NCBI GenBank assembly: GCA_038230595.1
Contig: JBBRMY010000038.1
Location: forward strand, 1-18,856
Direction: 5' to 3'
Length of the DNA: 18,856 nucleotides
From: JBBRMY01 sp038230595
GTDB taxonomy: Bacteria; Bacteroidota; Ignavibacteria; Tepidaquicellales; Tepidaquicellaceae
A program made the translations under genes and the position numbers. Positions 5,755-13,426 of this stretch are shown here, one piece after another (position 1 is the stretch's first letter; every line of letters starts with the position of its first letter). Below the pieces are notes generated by a model, which saw nothing but the letters and a program-made list of their open reading frames with translations, was not told the origin of the DNA and did no database searches.

Positions 5755-6408
5755 ATGAAAAAACTCATTTTTTTTGCCTTTGCAATCGCCCTCTGTATCA
5801 ATACATGCTATGCAGGTGATTCGGTAAAAACTGCCCCTAAGAAAAAAACACCTGTAAATACTATATCAAAGCCGAGTCGGTTTGAACTAAATTTTCTTTA
5901 TACAGAAAGAGGATTTGGACCCTCAGTTTCTTATTATCTGACACATACACAAAGAACAGATTATTTTATCAACCTTGCACTGACAAGTGTCTCTGATGGA
6001 AAAGAGATCACCCGGTACGATAATTTTGGAAATTCCATCACTGTGAATAAAGAGCACAGGCTGATGACTATACCATTGAGTATCGGACTCAAAAAATCAT
6101 TATTCAAAGATGATATTGACGGATCAATATTTCCAACTGTTACTTTAGGAGTTGCTCCAACTCTTATTTTAAGCAATCCATATGAAGAAGGATTTTTTGA
6201 AGCTATACCTCATACAACATCATCATATGCGATAGGACCTTTTGCCGGAGTCGGCATTATTTTTGCGCAGGATAAATCAACAACTACATTCACATTTGAT
6301 CTGAGATATTATTATCTGAAAGTGATTGGAAAGGAAGTGAACAGCTTGTTTGATACTCCAATAGATAATGTAGGCGGAGTGCAACTTGGTCTTGGAGTAC
6401 ATTTTTAA
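5755..6408 (+). CDS. Predicted outer-membrane beta-barrel protein, unknown function
   Basis: 217 residues. A clear signal peptide (KK then a hydrophobic core, cleavage likely after TCYA near residue 20) is followed by a Lys/Thr/Pro-rich linker (about 24-40). The remainder shows alternating hydrophobic/polar strands with many aromatic residues, e.g. FELNFLYTERGFGPSVSYYLT, YAIGPFAGVGIIFA, TFTFDLRYYYLKVIG. It ends in VQLGLGVHF, a final strand with a C-terminal Phe as expected for BAM-dependent outer-membrane insertion. Length fits an 8-10-stranded barrel. I do not recognise a specific family; porin-family or OmpW-like small barrels are the nearest concept. The FMN reductase gene follows 49 bp later on the same strand. 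Confidence 0.75.
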   Translation: MKKLIFFAFAIALCINTCYAGDSVKTAPKKKTPVNTISKPSRFELNFLYTERGFGPSVSYYLTHTQRTDYFINLALTSVSDGKEITRYDNFGNSITVNKEHRLMTIPLSIGLKKSLFKDDIDGSIFPTVTLGVAPTLILSNPYEEGFFEAIPHTTSSYAIGPFAGVGIIFAQDKSTTTFTFDLRYYYLKVIGKEVNSLFDTPIDNVGGVQLGLGVHF

Positions 6409-6457
6409 AAGAAAGTTTTATTGTTCTTTGATAATAATTTATAAACAAAAATAAAAT

Positions 6458-7009
6458 TTGAAAATAGTTTCCATATCCGGCAGCTTAAGAAATAAATCAT
6501 ATAACAAAATGGCTTTGAGTTATATGAGCAAAGGTGCTCAGGAAGCAGATGCTGAAGTAGAAATTCTTGATCTTAAAGAACTTGCCATACCGGTTTATGA
6601 CGGAGATATTGAAGATGCAGGATTTCCTGAGAGCGCAAATACTTTCAGACAAAAATTAAAAGATGCTGACGGAATAATTATATGTACACCTGAATATAAT
6701 CATTCAATGCCGGGCGGATTAAAAAATGCGATTGACTGGGCTTCGAGAGGACCGGCAGCTCCATTCAAAAATAAATATATCGCACTTGCAGGATGCTCAA
6801 CAGGATTGGCAGGTACTATCAGATCACAGCTTGCATTACTGCCGACATTCAGGGCATTAGGAGGAATAGTCATAAGCACTCCGGTATATATTTCATTTGC
6901 ACAGAATGTATTTGATGCAGATGGAAAAATCACAGACCATACTATAGAAACCAGGTTGATGGGTTTAGGGAAAGAACTTGTAGAAAAAGTAAAAGCACAA
7001 AAAGGTTAA
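6458..7009 (+). CDS. NADPH-dependent FMN reductase-family protein (TTG start)
   Basis: 183 residues, flavodoxin-like fold. The FMN phosphate-binding loop SGSLRNKSYN (7-16) follows strand KIVSI, and PEYNHSMPGGLKNAIDWASR (78-97) is the flavin-binding signature of the SsuE/ChrR/azoreductase-like FMN_red family. AGCSTGLAGTIRSQ (111-124) is the second conserved region. Members reduce FMN, quinones, chromate or azo compounds with NAD(P)H; the substrate cannot be told from sequence. The start is TTG at 6458: family homology begins with the very next codons (KIVSISGSLR) and no ATG or GTG is placed to give them. Cytoplasmic. Probably detoxification or redox housekeeping, but this is family-level inference. 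Confidence 0.92.
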   Translation: MKIVSISGSLRNKSYNKMALSYMSKGAQEADAEVEILDLKELAIPVYDGDIEDAGFPESANTFRQKLKDADGIIICTPEYNHSMPGGLKNAIDWASRGPAAPFKNKYIALAGCSTGLAGTIRSQLALLPTFRALGGIVISTPVYISFAQNVFDADGKITDHTIETRLMGLGKELVEKVKAQKG

Positions 7010-7149
7010 CCAATGCTATAAAAAGCTTTTTTAACAAAATGTCTTACAAAGATTTACATTTAAAACATAACGCTGCAACGAATCCTGCGTATATTTGTAT
7101 ATAGCCAGATTGCGGCTGATCAATAAAAACATTTAAAACAAAAGACAAA

Positions 7150-7761
7150 ATGAACAACGATAACACAGAAAAGCCGGATGAAACTAATTTTGAAAATCAT
7201 ACGGGAAATGAAATTATTACCAGTAATGAAATGATCAAGAAAGGAAATTTCTTTTCATCATATAAGAAATGGATAGTTTTAGCTTCAGTTGTAATATTAC
7301 TTACAGCAGGAGTAGGAACATTTGCATTTGCAAAAATGCATAAATTCCATGAAGAGGGTCCATTAGGATTCATGCTTGATAAGCTGACAGAAGATCTTGG
7401 ACTTTCACAAGACCAGAAAGCTCAGGTTGACAGACTGAAGGCAACTGTAAAGGAGAAAATGGATGCAGAAAGAAAAAGCGAAAAAGACAATGATGCAGAA
7501 GAGCTGATAAACGCTTTCAGAAACAGTACTCTTGACAGAAATAAGCTGAATGAACTAGAACAGAAGAAAAGTACAAAGATGCAGGAAATGAAGGAATTCA
7601 CTAAGGATAAGATCATGGAATTCTACAACATCCTTACTCCTGCTCAAAGAACAAAAGCTGCTGATAAAATGGCGAAGATGAAAACTATGATGCACGACAA
7701 GATGGGTATATTCCATCATGGTGATGACAAAGACAAAGATAATGGTAAAGAGAAAAAATAA
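7150..7761 (+). CDS. Spy/CpxP-like membrane-anchored periplasmic protein
   Basis: 203 residues. An Asn/Glu-rich cytoplasmic N-terminus (1-40) precedes one membrane helix (41-61, WIVLASVVILLTAGVGTFAF). The exported part is a highly charged, Met-rich helical region. It has the two Leu-Ser/Thr-x-x-Gln motifs typical of the Spy/CpxP/LTXXQ family: LSQDQKAQVDRL (85-96) and LTPAQRTKAADKM (162-174). The C-terminus is His/Asp/Lys-rich (HHGDDKDKDNGKEKK) and might bind metal. Family members are periplasmic chaperones or sensors that restrain a Cpx-like kinase. The next two genes are a response regulator and a histidine kinase, matching the cpxP-cpxR-cpxA theme, so a feedback role is a reasonable inference. 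Unlike E. coli Spy and CpxP it keeps a non-cleaved-looking anchor with a 40-residue cytoplasmic tail. Confidence 0.8.
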   Translation: MNNDNTEKPDETNFENHTGNEIITSNEMIKKGNFFSSYKKWIVLASVVILLTAGVGTFAFAKMHKFHEEGPLGFMLDKLTEDLGLSQDQKAQVDRLKATVKEKMDAERKSEKDNDAEELINAFRNSTLDRNKLNELEQKKSTKMQEMKEFTKDKIMEFYNILTPAQRTKAADKMAKMKTMMHDKMGIFHHGDDKDKDNGKEKK

Positions 7762-7786
7762 ACCGCAATAAATAAAATTCTTATAT

Positions 7787-7818
7787 GGCGGAGAGCTATC
7801 TCCGCCTGTTATTTTTTT
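7787..7818 (+). terminator. Intrinsic terminator or attenuator between Spy-like gene and response regulator
   Basis: A perfect 8-bp stem, GGCGGAGA (7787-7794) and TCTCCGCC (7799-7806), with loop GCTA is followed by TGTTATTTTTTT (7807-7818). It starts 26 bp after the Spy-like stop and ends 18 bp before the response-regulator ATG. A stem of this strength with a T-rich tail is typical of rho-independent termination. Placed inside an apparent operon, it would let the Spy-like protein be made in excess with partial read-through into the regulator genes. Confidence 0.75.
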
Positions 7819-7835
7819 GATCCCTTAAACTGAAA

Positions 7836-8522
7836 ATGAAAAACATTCTCATCATTGATGATGATCATAAGCTTGGAGTTTTGCTTACTGACTATCTCAA
7901 GACTTATAGTTACAAAGTAACTGCGATCGTTCACCCAATTGAAGCACTAAAGAATCTTAAGACGAATACTTATGATCTTATAATTCTTGACCTTATGCTT
8001 CCTGAAATGGATGGCTTTGAAACGTTAAAGGAAATACGAAAAACCATGCAAGTTCCTGTCGTAATGCTTACAGCACGAGGAGAAACTACAGATAAAATTG
8101 TAGGGCTTGAGTTGGGCGCTGACGACTATCTTGCAAAGCCTTTTGAGCCGAGAGAGCTTGTTGCGAGAATGCAATCTGTATTCAGAAGAATAGATAACAC
8201 AAACAAAAAATCGGATGAACTAAAGTTCAAGGATATTGTTATAAACACATCTAACCGAACAGTTAAACATCACAATCATCAGATCATACTTACCTCGACA
8301 GAGTTTGATATACTTTTACTATTTGCGCAGAATAACGGAAAGGTGCTTTCGCGGGATTACCTGATGCAGAAAACAAAAGGTACAACATGGCATTACTATG
8401 ACAGAAGCATTGACGTTATGGTATCAAGAATAAGGAACAAGCTTAAGGATAAAAATAATAATTATATAAAGACCGTACAGTCGATAGGCTATATTTTCTT
8501 TGCAGACTATGAGCAAGATTAG
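7836..8522 (+). CDS. OmpR/CpxR-family DNA-binding response regulator
   Basis: 228 residues. Receiver domain (1-120): acidic pocket D8-D10 (IIDDDH), phosphoacceptor D52 in LIILDLMLPEMDG, T79 in VVMLTARGE and K101 in DDYLAKPFEPRELVAR, so all the residues needed for phosphorylation are present. The OmpR-type winged-helix domain (about 130-225) has the family signature LTSTEFDILLLFAQNNGKVLSR and the recognition-helix stretch DRSIDVMVSRIRNKL, followed by VQSIGYIF. It acts as a transcription factor activated by the adjacent kinase, whose start codon overlaps its 3' end by 14 bp. Target genes are unknown; the Spy-like gene upstream is the obvious candidate. Confidence 0.96.
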   Translation: MKNILIIDDDHKLGVLLTDYLKTYSYKVTAIVHPIEALKNLKTNTYDLIILDLMLPEMDGFETLKEIRKTMQVPVVMLTARGETTDKIVGLELGADDYLAKPFEPRELVARMQSVFRRIDNTNKKSDELKFKDIVINTSNRTVKHHNHQIILTSTEFDILLLFAQNNGKVLSRDYLMQKTKGTTWHYYDRSIDVMVSRIRNKLKDKNNNYIKTVQSIGYIFFADYEQD

Positions 8523-9795
8523 ATTTTCAATTTTTATAAAGCTATCACTTGTGCTTATTGGTTTCGTTGTAATAGTTGACGCCAGCCTTTTCTTCTTTTC
8601 CAAATACAGCTTAGACAGTGACAATCGTGAATTCCCATCTTCAATAAACCGTTATCCTGTAAAAATGAATTCTTATATCCTTGATGATATAAGTAATCCG
8701 CCGGATTCTGTAAAAGCACGGCAGCTTGCAAGAGATTTACGGCTGAATATACGATACGAACTGAAAAAATTTCAGTGGAGTACCGATACTTCAATGGCAA
8801 AGTTTGAGAGGCTTAAATTATTACCTAAGGAAAAAATTGATTCATTGAATTATATTATCAGGGATAATGGAAGACCATATATAGTTAATCAAACTCCGGA
8901 AGGATATATTCTGACATCTCCGCTACCGCCTAAAGATGCATTCAACACTGAGAGACTTATTCTTTCTCTTATTGTTTTTGTTTTTCTTATTGCAATAGTT
9001 CTTTACCTGGCATTGAGATGGATATTTTACCCGGTAAAAACATTAACAAAGGGAATTGAAAGTATCAGTGACGGAGATTTTGATACAAAAATTGATGTAA
9101 GATCAACTGATGAATTCCGCAGGCTTGCAGAAGAGATAAACAAAATGACGGAGAATATTAAAAATTCTATTAAGTCAAAAGAAAGCCTGTTAGTTGATGT
9201 ATCTCATGAAATGAGAAGTCCGCTTACGAGGATAAAGATAGCATCAGAATTTATCACTGAAGACAGAGTAAAAAAAGATATCAGCGACGATGTGAAAGAA
9301 ATGGAGATAATGACAGGAAAGCTGCTTGATACTTATCGAAAAGGCAGCACTCCTTTTGATATGAGGCTTGTATCATTCGATATTGTTCAGTTTGTTAATG
9401 ATATAATCAACAAATATCATAACAACCGTCTGAAGCTCCATTCAGCCTTCCCATCGAAAAATATTACTGCCGATAAGAAATATATGGAAACGATATTTAC
9501 AAATCTTATAGAGAACGCATTAAAATATTCGAAGGATAATATTGAGATAAAGCTCATGCATGCAGCAGAGTATCAGGTGCTGATGAGCGTAAAAGACCAT
9601 GGTATCGGGATACCGGATTCAGAGATGCATAATATATTTGAGCCTTTTTACAGGATAGATAAATCACGAAGGAAAAATATTTCCGGTTATGGACTGGGCT
9701 TGAATATCGTGAAGAAAATAGTTGAATCTCATAAAGGTACTATCGAGATAAGAAGTGAAGAGAATGTGTATACTGAGTTCATAATTAAGATCTGA
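8509..9795 (+). CDS. Sensor histidine kinase, HAMP type, CpxA-like arrangement
   Basis: 428 residues from ATG 8509, which overlaps the response regulator by 14 bp; a TTG three codons upstream is also in frame but less likely. Two membrane helices (about 7-30 and 150-171) flank a roughly 120-residue periplasmic sensor region with no recognised domain. A HAMP linker follows (about 171-223, RWIFYPVKTLTKGIESISDGDFD). The H-box is LLVDVSHEMRSPLTRIKIA with phospho-accepting H233. The ATPase domain shows the N-box FTNLIENALKYSKDN (N332, N336), the G1 box VKDHGIGIPD (361-370), the F box IFEPFYRIDKS and the G2 box GYGLGLNIVKKI, so it should be catalytically active. It is expected to phosphorylate the adjacent regulator; the signal is probably envelope stress, inferred only from the Spy-like neighbour. 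Confidence 0.95.
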   Translation: MSKIRFSIFIKLSLVLIGFVVIVDASLFFFSKYSLDSDNREFPSSINRYPVKMNSYILDDISNPPDSVKARQLARDLRLNIRYELKKFQWSTDTSMAKFERLKLLPKEKIDSLNYIIRDNGRPYIVNQTPEGYILTSPLPPKDAFNTERLILSLIVFVFLIAIVLYLALRWIFYPVKTLTKGIESISDGDFDTKIDVRSTDEFRRLAEEINKMTENIKNSIKSKESLLVDVSHEMRSPLTRIKIASEFITEDRVKKDISDDVKEMEIMTGKLLDTYRKGSTPFDMRLVSFDIVQFVNDIINKYHNNRLKLHSAFPSKNITADKKYMETIFTNLIENALKYSKDNIEIKLMHAAEYQVLMSVKDHGIGIPDSEMHNIFEPFYRIDKSRRKNISGYGLGLNIVKKIVESHKGTIEIRSEENVYTEFIIKI

Positions 9796-9837
9796 TGTAT
9801 TGCAATGACAGACTGGCTGGTAAAAAGTAAACGCAAA

Positions 9838-11874
9838 TTATATCAACTTTTCAAAGTCTTCCTCAGTTAATATTTTAACTCCTAAAGTTTTTGCTTTTTC
9901 GAGCTTGCTTCCGGCTTCTGCTCCTGCCAGGAGATAGTCAGTCTTTTTGCTGACAGAGCCTGAAACTTTTCCCCCTGCCTTTTCAATTATTTCAGATGCG
10001 TCTTCTCTTTTGTATTTTTCTAAAGATCCAGTGAGTACAAAAGTTTTACCTGCAAAATTCTCATTCAATTTTACTTTTTCATCCTCAGCAATTTCAAATT
10101 TCAGACCGGCTTTTTTAAGCTTCTCAATTATTTTAATATTATGCTTTTCATTAAAGAATTCATGAGCGCTCTCTGCTATTTTCGGTCCGATCTCATGAAC
10201 GGAATTTATTTCTTCCTGAGATGCACTCAATAAATTATCTACCGAACCAAAATGCTTGGCGAGAATTTTTGCAGTTCGTTCACCTATATGCCTGATACCC
10301 AGTGCGAATAGAACTTTATCGAACGGACGGTTTTTAGAATTTTCGATAGCGAACAAAAGATTATCTACACTTTTTTCTCCGAACCGGTCGAGTGATATCA
10401 ATTCATTCCGCTTGTATTTAAGATCGAATATATCAGTATAATTATGAATGTATTCTTTCTCAATGAAAAGGTCTATCAGGCTTTCTCCCAGCCCTTCGAT
10501 ATCCATAGCATCTCTTTGAACAAAATGCTCCAGTCTTCCTTTTATCTGAGCAGGACAAAGATTGTTAACGCAGTAATAGTTAACTTCCTCTTCAGGCTTG
10601 GAAAGCTCTGAATGACATACGGGACATTTTGCAGGTATCTTAAATGGCTTAGAGCCTGCAGGTCTTTTTTCTAAAATCACCTTCGTAACTTTTGGAATTA
10701 CATCACCGCCTTTTTCAATAACAACTGTATCATTTTCCCTGATATCTTTTCTTTTTAGCTCATCGAAATTGTGAAGAGTAGCCCTGGAAATTGTTGAGCC
10801 TGCAAGGAAAACAGGCTCAAGCTCAGCGACAGGAGTAATCGTACCAACCCTACCGACCTGTAAAGTGATACGGTTTATTTTTGTGGTCTGCTCTTTCGAT
10901 TTATACTTGTAAGCAATTGCCCAGCGGGGAGACTTCGAAACAAAGCCAAGCTTATCCTGCTGTTTGTAGGAGTTAATTTTTACAACAACTCCATCTATAT
11001 CATATGGAAGAGAGTCACGAACTTTTTCTATTTCATCGATGAATTTTTTTACTCCGTTCATATCATTAACAAGCTTTGTCTTTTCACTTACAGGAAAGCC
11101 CAGCTTTTTTAATTCATCAATTGATGCTTTGTGAGAAGTTTTATGATCAGTATGAGAAGAGGTTTCACTTCCCGATTCATTTCTTAGATAATAAGCAAAA
11201 AAATTCAGAGGACGTGAAGCAACTTTCTCAGAATCCTTAATCTTAATTGTTCCGGCTGCGGTGTTACGCGCGTTTGCAAAAATCTTTCCGTCTTTAAGTT
11301 CCTGCTCTTCATTGATCTTTATGAAATCTTTTTTGTTAATAAAAATCTCACCTCTTACTTCGAAATTCTGAAAGTTTTTATCTTTAACTGATAGTGGTAT
11401 TGAACGGATCGTCTTTATATTATTCGTTACATCATCGCCCTTCTCTCCGTCACCTCTGGTTGCAGCAGTAACAAGTTCGCCATTTTGATAGGTTATAGAC
11501 ATAGCAAGGCCGTCAAACTTTAACTCACATACGTATTGATACTTTTCTTCTTCGAGAATATTTTTAATTCGCTTATCGAATTCGAGCAGCTCATCAAAGC
11601 TGTAAGAATTAGATAGAGAAAGCATTGGTACTTTATGATAAACTGTTTTAAATGCTTTTGTGGGTTCGCCGGAAACTCTGGCTGTGGGGGAATCTTGTTT
11701 TTTTAAAGTAGGGAAATTCTTTTCAAGCTGTTCAAGCTCTTTCATCATCATATCGTAAGTGAGATCATCAATGTCCGGCTCCGCCAGAACATAATACTTA
11801 TGATCAGCGTCACGGATCTTTTTTACCAGTTCACTTACTTTATTTCGTGCTTCGCTGAGAGTCGCTTTAGCCAT
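9838..11874 (-). CDS. ligA: NAD-dependent DNA ligase
   Basis: 678 residues, full length for LigA. It seals nicks in duplex DNA using NAD+, in replication and repair. Domains in order: Ia (residues 1-70, with HKYYVLAEPDIDDLTYD for NAD binding); adenylation domain with active-site K119 in CELKFDGLAMS and further nucleotidyltransferase motifs TRGDGEKGDDVT, EVRGEIFI, YDIDGVVVKIN and WAIAYKYKS; OB fold (about 325-400); a four-cysteine zinc finger (C417, C420, C435, C440); helix-hairpin-helix repeats (about 455-580); BRCT domain (about 605-678, FAGKTFVLTGSL). All key residues are present. It starts 6 bp after the rodZ stop, so the two are probably one transcript. Its 3' end converges on the histidine-kinase gene 42 bp away, with no clear terminator between. 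Confidence 0.98.
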   Translation of the reverse strand: MAKATLSEARNKVSELVKKIRDADHKYYVLAEPDIDDLTYDMMMKELEQLEKNFPTLKKQDSPTARVSGEPTKAFKTVYHKVPMLSLSNSYSFDELLEFDKRIKNILEEEKYQYVCELKFDGLAMSITYQNGELVTAATRGDGEKGDDVTNNIKTIRSIPLSVKDKNFQNFEVRGEIFINKKDFIKINEEQELKDGKIFANARNTAAGTIKIKDSEKVASRPLNFFAYYLRNESGSETSSHTDHKTSHKASIDELKKLGFPVSEKTKLVNDMNGVKKFIDEIEKVRDSLPYDIDGVVVKINSYKQQDKLGFVSKSPRWAIAYKYKSKEQTTKINRITLQVGRVGTITPVAELEPVFLAGSTISRATLHNFDELKRKDIRENDTVVIEKGGDVIPKVTKVILEKRPAGSKPFKIPAKCPVCHSELSKPEEEVNYYCVNNLCPAQIKGRLEHFVQRDAMDIEGLGESLIDLFIEKEYIHNYTDIFDLKYKRNELISLDRFGEKSVDNLLFAIENSKNRPFDKVLFALGIRHIGERTAKILAKHFGSVDNLLSASQEEINSVHEIGPKIAESAHEFFNEKHNIKIIEKLKKAGLKFEIAEDEKVKLNENFAGKTFVLTGSLEKYKREDASEIIEKAGGKVSGSVSKKTDYLLAGAEAGSKLEKAKTLGVKILTEEDFEKLI

Positions 11875-11880
11875 TTCGGC

Positions 11881-13233
11881 TTATTTAATGATTCCGGATT
11901 TATTGATCTTTAAATACTTGTAATCCTTCTTGTCAAAAGCTAATTTTCTGCCATTCAACTTAACTTCGAGCAGATCGGCATTTGGAGTAAGAAGGTGGAA
12001 GAAATTCTTTGCTTTCCATATTTCGGCATCGCCTTTTTCAAAATAAACTTTTTCAGGAAATTTATATTTTATAGAATCAGTTACCACACTTAACCATCCG
12101 CTGCCTGTAGCAGTTATGTCGAGAGTAATAGAATCACCTATAGCAGGAATTGTTGATGCAGCCAGTTTTTTTGCTTCTTCATTAGCTTTTGCAATAGAAT
12201 CGCGAATCTCTTCATCACTTCTTTTCCCTAAGATCTTTTTTTCATTTTCCTTTACAACATCATCAAAATTCTGACGCTTTATTTCATTTGTATTATTGCT
12301 GCCATCAACGAAAAGGACTTTAAAAAGTGCTATAAGACCAGCAGCAACTAAAAGAACAACAATACCCATAAGAATGTTCTTTAAAACAGAAGAATTGATA
12401 CTGCGTGATTTAATAGCAGGAGTATATTTTTCGCCGGTTGCAAATTTTGGATCATTAGCAACGGAAGTTATCATGGTTTTTTCAGAAGGCTTAAAGTTCA
12501 TGACCTTATTTTCTATATCTTCATCAGTTCTTTTTTTCTGTGAGGTAACTAATGGCTGAGGTGATCTGCTGCTAGGATCTTTTTCTTTCTTGCCGGACTT
12601 TTCTTTTAACTCTTTATGTTTTTCTTTATCAGATTTAACTTTTTGATCTTTAAGATCTTCAATCTTAAGATCAGATTTTTTAATTTCAGGTTCTTTAGCT
12701 AATTCAGGCAGCGTAAAGCTTATCTCATCTTCATCCGGAATGAGCTTTGATTCTTCATTGATCTTATTCTGAAGAGCTATTCGAGCTTTTTCTTCAACTT
12801 CTGCTTTGGCATCAGCCTCTGCTTTTTCTTCCTCATCCTGTTCTATATTTTTCTCAACTTCTTCTATATATTCCTCTGTAACAGGAGCTTCTTCTGATGC
12901 AGCAGAAATTTTTTCTTCTGCTAACTTTTTATCTACAATTAATTCATTTACTGATTCATCTAAAATGACTCTTTCAGGAGTTACTTCGGAAGAATATTTT
13001 CCATTCTGTGCAAGATCGTAATCCTTTAAGGCTTTAACAGGAGAGATACCAATTGACTTAGCATATTCTTTTATGAAAGCGCGGATGTAAAGCTGCGGCT
13101 GGAAAGTAAAATCTGCATTTTCAAGTTTTTCAAGAATACCTGAATGGATCTTTGTTTCTTCTGCAATTTCCTTTAAGTTCTTTCCGGTTTTATTTCTGTA
13201 AAACTTTAGATCTTCTGCAAACTTTTTAAGCAT
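11881..13233 (-). CDS. rodZ: RodZ-like HTH/transmembrane cell-shape protein
   Basis: 450 residues. The cytoplasmic N-terminal HTH_25 domain (1-75) is clear: FAEDLKFYRNKTGKNLKEIA, ETKIHSGILEKLENADF, PQLYIRAFIKEYAKSIGIS. A very long, charged, low-complexity linker (about 85-275, Glu/Lys/Asp-rich) leads to one membrane helix (about 286-308, ILMGIVVLLVAAGLIALFKVLFV). A periplasmic segment then ends in a DUF4115-type beta domain (about 367-447), with SGWLSVVTDSIKYKFPEKVYFEKGD resembling the RodZ C-terminus. RodZ links MreB filaments to the membrane and wall-elongation machinery. The linker is longer than in E. coli, whose whole protein is about 337 residues. A purine-rich GAAGAGG lies about 14 nt upstream of the ATG. 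It is transcribed ahead of ligA. Confidence 0.88.
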   Translation of the reverse strand: MLKKFAEDLKFYRNKTGKNLKEIAEETKIHSGILEKLENADFTFQPQLYIRAFIKEYAKSIGISPVKALKDYDLAQNGKYSSEVTPERVILDESVNELIVDKKLAEEKISAASEEAPVTEEYIEEVEKNIEQDEEEKAEADAKAEVEEKARIALQNKINEESKLIPDEDEISFTLPELAKEPEIKKSDLKIEDLKDQKVKSDKEKHKELKEKSGKKEKDPSSRSPQPLVTSQKKRTDEDIENKVMNFKPSEKTMITSVANDPKFATGEKYTPAIKSRSINSSVLKNILMGIVVLLVAAGLIALFKVLFVDGSNNTNEIKRQNFDDVVKENEKKILGKRSDEEIRDSIAKANEEAKKLAASTIPAIGDSITLDITATGSGWLSVVTDSIKYKFPEKVYFEKGDAEIWKAKNFFHLLTPNADLLEVKLNGRKLAFDKKDYKYLKINKSGIIK

Positions 13234-13373
13234 CGGGGTAAATAAACCTCTTCTTTTTTGATCTGATATTAATGAAATAGTATATAATCAAATTATCTTA
13301 ATTATAAAATATTTTAAAGTGCAAAATTCGCTTTTTTCAGCAAATTAAAAATATAATTTCGGAGTTAAACAAA
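13234..13373 (-). promoter_or_regulatory. rodZ-ligA promoter region
   Basis: The protease gene upstream ends in its own terminator, so rodZ needs a promoter in this 140-bp AT-rich gap. On the minus strand it contains TATAAT about 80 bp before the rodZ ATG and a TTGCAC only 13 bp ahead of it, which is too close for a standard sigma-70 pair. The exact promoter is therefore not assigned. Confidence 0.4.
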
Positions 13374-13403
13374 AAAAGCCGGAAAGTTACCTCTCCGGCT
13401 TTT
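13374..13403 (-). terminator. Rho-independent terminator of the protease gene
   Basis: Inverted arms AAAAGCCGGA (13374-13383) and TCCGGCTTTT (13394-13403) enclose a 10-nt loop. On the minus strand the stem is followed by a run of seven T residues (13371-13377), and it begins 24 bp after the protease stop. The A and T tracts on both sides mean it could also work on the plus strand. Confidence 0.85.
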
Positions 13404-13426
13404 ATATTTAGATATTATGGTGCTGA

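Noticed and set aside
7090..7097. TATATTTG as a Bacteroidota -7 box (TAnnTTTG) for the Spy-like gene
   Set aside because: It matches the consensus and is 52 bp before the ATG, but no TTG-type -33 element lies about 20 bp upstream, and use of this consensus in the lineage is uncertain.
7010..7149. Small RNA or riboswitch ahead of the Spy-like gene
   Set aside because: Only short, weak inverted repeats (AAAAAGCTTTTT, ATTG/CAAT) are present and no known riboswitch core was recognised.
8500..8508. TTG at 8500 as the histidine kinase start
   Set aside because: The ATG at 8509 is three codons downstream, gives a shorter overlap with the regulator and starts right before the membrane helix.
9796..9837. 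Bidirectional terminator between the convergent kinase and ligA genes
   Set aside because: Only a weak ATTGCAAT palindrome and no T-tract hairpin were found.
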